Below, one piece after another: positions 6,963 through 7,610 of a DNA stretch of 7,610 nt. The first letter of the stretch is position 1, and every line of letters begins with the position of its first letter. Below the pieces are notes generated by a model. That model had not been told where the DNA came from and made no database searches. It saw only the letters and a list, made by a program, of their open reading frames with translations. The DNA comes from CAMTWZ01 sp964412365 (GTDB lineage: Bacteria > Bacteroidota > Rhodothermia > Balneolales > HLUCCA01), in NCBI GenBank assembly GCA_964412365.1, contig CAYPOI010000102.1, forward strand, positions 1-7,610. Reading direction: 5' to 3'. The position numbers were made by a program, and so were the translations under genes.

Positions 6963-7564
6963 TCGCCATCATCGATTACAAGGCGGGAAATCTGGCGTCC
7001 GTATCGAATGCGCTCACTCGGATCGGAGCACAGCACGTGATCACAAACAAGACGTCCGAGCTGGATGCGGCCGATAAGATCATCTTTCCAGGCGTTGGAC
7101 ATGCCTGGGCCGCCATGGAAGCCCTCCGTGAGCACGATTTGGATATCTGGCTCAGAACCACACGCAAGCCGGTTTTGGGGATCTGTTTGGGGATGCAATT
7201 ATTGTATGAATCCTCTGAAGAAGGCGGCGACACGGACGGATTGGGGCTTCTCCCCGGCCGACTCAAACGCTTCGATCCGGCGGTTGGAAAGGTTCCGCAT
7301 ATGGGCTGGAATACCGTGGACTGTGGACCGTTGGCCGTAGACCGTGAAGACGACCTACGGTCTACAACCCACGGTCTACCTTCTTACTACTTTGTTCACA
7401 GCTACTACGCCCCCATCACACCAGAAACAACAGGCATTTCGGACTATAACGGACAGCGGTTCGCGGCATCGGTCAAACGGGGTAATTTCGAGGGGGTTCA
7501 ATTCCATCCTGAGAAATCGGGGTCGGTGGGAGAAACCTTGCTTCGTGAGTTTTTGAATCGGTAA
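6959..7564 (+). CDS. hisH: Imidazole glycerol phosphate synthase, glutaminase subunit
   Basis: Class I glutamine amidotransferase that supplies ammonia to HisF, which makes imidazoleglycerol phosphate and AICAR. It is 201 residues long. Seen: IIDYKAGNLASV (4-15), PGVG (44-47), nucleophile Cys76 in GICLGMQLL, HMGWN (114-118), YYFVHSYYAP (143-152), and the His183/Glu185 pair in QFHPEKS. The catalytic triad is therefore complete. Between HMGWN and YYFVHS there are 24 residues against about 18-19 in E. coli HisH. This stretch (122-141) is encoded by inverted heptad repeats, so the loop seems to have absorbed a repeat in frame. ATG at 6959 overlaps the hisB stop, with GAAAGG 6 bases upstream. HisF, its partner, is not in the window. 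Confidence 0.97.
   Translation: MIAIIDYKAGNLASVSNALTRIGAQHVITNKTSELDAADKIIFPGVGHAWAAMEALREHDLDIWLRTTRKPVLGICLGMQLLYESSEEGGDTDGLGLLPGRLKRFDPAVGKVPHMGWNTVDCGPLAVDREDDLRSTTHGLPSYYFVHSYYAPITPETTGISDYNGQRFAASVKRGNFEGVQFHPEKSGSVGETLLREFLNR
7323..7379 (+). repeat. Nested inverted heptad array inside hisH
   Basis: The left half has three heptads: GGACCGT (7325-7331), TGGCCGT and AGACCGT (to 7345). The right half holds the reverse complement unit ACGGTCT at 7357-7363 and 7371-7377. GTAGACCGT (7337-7345) pairs perfectly with ACGGTCTAC (7357-7365). GTGGACCGT (7323-7331) pairs 8 of 9 with 7371-7379. Gaps on both sides are 5 bases and the centre loop is 11 bases, so the whole is symmetric around 7351. 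It encodes HisH residues 122-141. Confidence 0.8.
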
Positions 7565-7569
7565 TCGGT
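7556..7569 (+). repeat. Two-copy heptad over the hisH stop codon
   Basis: AATCGGT occurs twice back to back. The first copy encodes the final Asn-Arg, and the TAA stop is split between the copies. With two units only it may be chance, but the seven-base period matches the repeats inside hisC and hisH. Confidence 0.4.
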
Positions 7570-7610
7570 AAATTCGACGATTTAGAAATTCTGTCAAGTC
7601 CATCTTACCT
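7565..7610 (+). other. Spacer after hisH, no gene start visible
   Basis: 46 bases to the window end. They hold the second AATCGGT copy and an A/T-rich run, with no ATG leading into a HisA-like N-terminus and no terminator. The next gene (hisA would be usual) must begin beyond the window, so the close coupling of the upstream his genes ends here. Confidence 0.5.

Overview
This 7.6 kb window is chromosomal and looks like Bacteroidota DNA. Three things suggest this: the his gene order G-D-C-B-H, with HisB related to the two-domain phosphatase/dehydratase type; the scarcity of Shine-Dalgarno sequences before most genes; and TAnnTTTG-like promoter elements in the divergent intergenic region. Base composition is moderate and mixed. 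A genus cannot be named from the sequence alone. There are no rRNA, tRNA, CRISPR or insertion-sequence features.

Left part, minus strand (2627 down to 1): lepA (elongation factor 4), a small exported protein of unknown function, and the 5' part of lepB (signal peptidase I), which runs off the left edge. Gaps are 6 and 9 bp, so the three are probably one operon. LepA acts on ribosomes, LepB removes signal peptides at the inner membrane, and the middle protein carries a signal peptide that LepB could cleave.

Centre (2628-2861): a 234-bp divergent intergenic region. It holds a likely lepA promoter and, on the plus strand, a clear intrinsic-terminator hairpin 62 bp upstream of hisG. No recognised plus-strand gene precedes it. 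This suggests a short terminated transcript or attenuation of the his operon, but no histidine-rich leader peptide is present.

Right part, plus strand (2862-7564): a compact histidine operon hisG-hisD-hisC-hisB-hisH. hisG and hisD are 5 bp apart; hisD/hisC, hisC/hisB and hisB/hisH each overlap by the 4 bases ATGA. The products cover ATP phosphoribosyltransferase (step 1), the glutaminase subunit of IGP synthase, IGP dehydratase, histidinol-phosphate aminotransferase and histidinol dehydrogenase. hisA, hisF and hisI(E) would be expected further right, but no hisA start is visible in the 46 bp after hisH.

Three points stand out. (1) HisB is 296 residues long; its first ~100 residues look like a shrunken, inactivated remnant of the histidinol-phosphatase (HAD) domain in front of an intact dehydratase. 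(2) Seven-base-periodic repeats lie inside coding sequence: five consecutive DTCCMGC-type heptads in hisC and a nested inverted heptad array in hisH, with a two-copy heptad over the hisH stop codon. The hisH array matches extra residues in a loop, while hisC has normal length. (3) The orphan terminator lies in the hisG leader.
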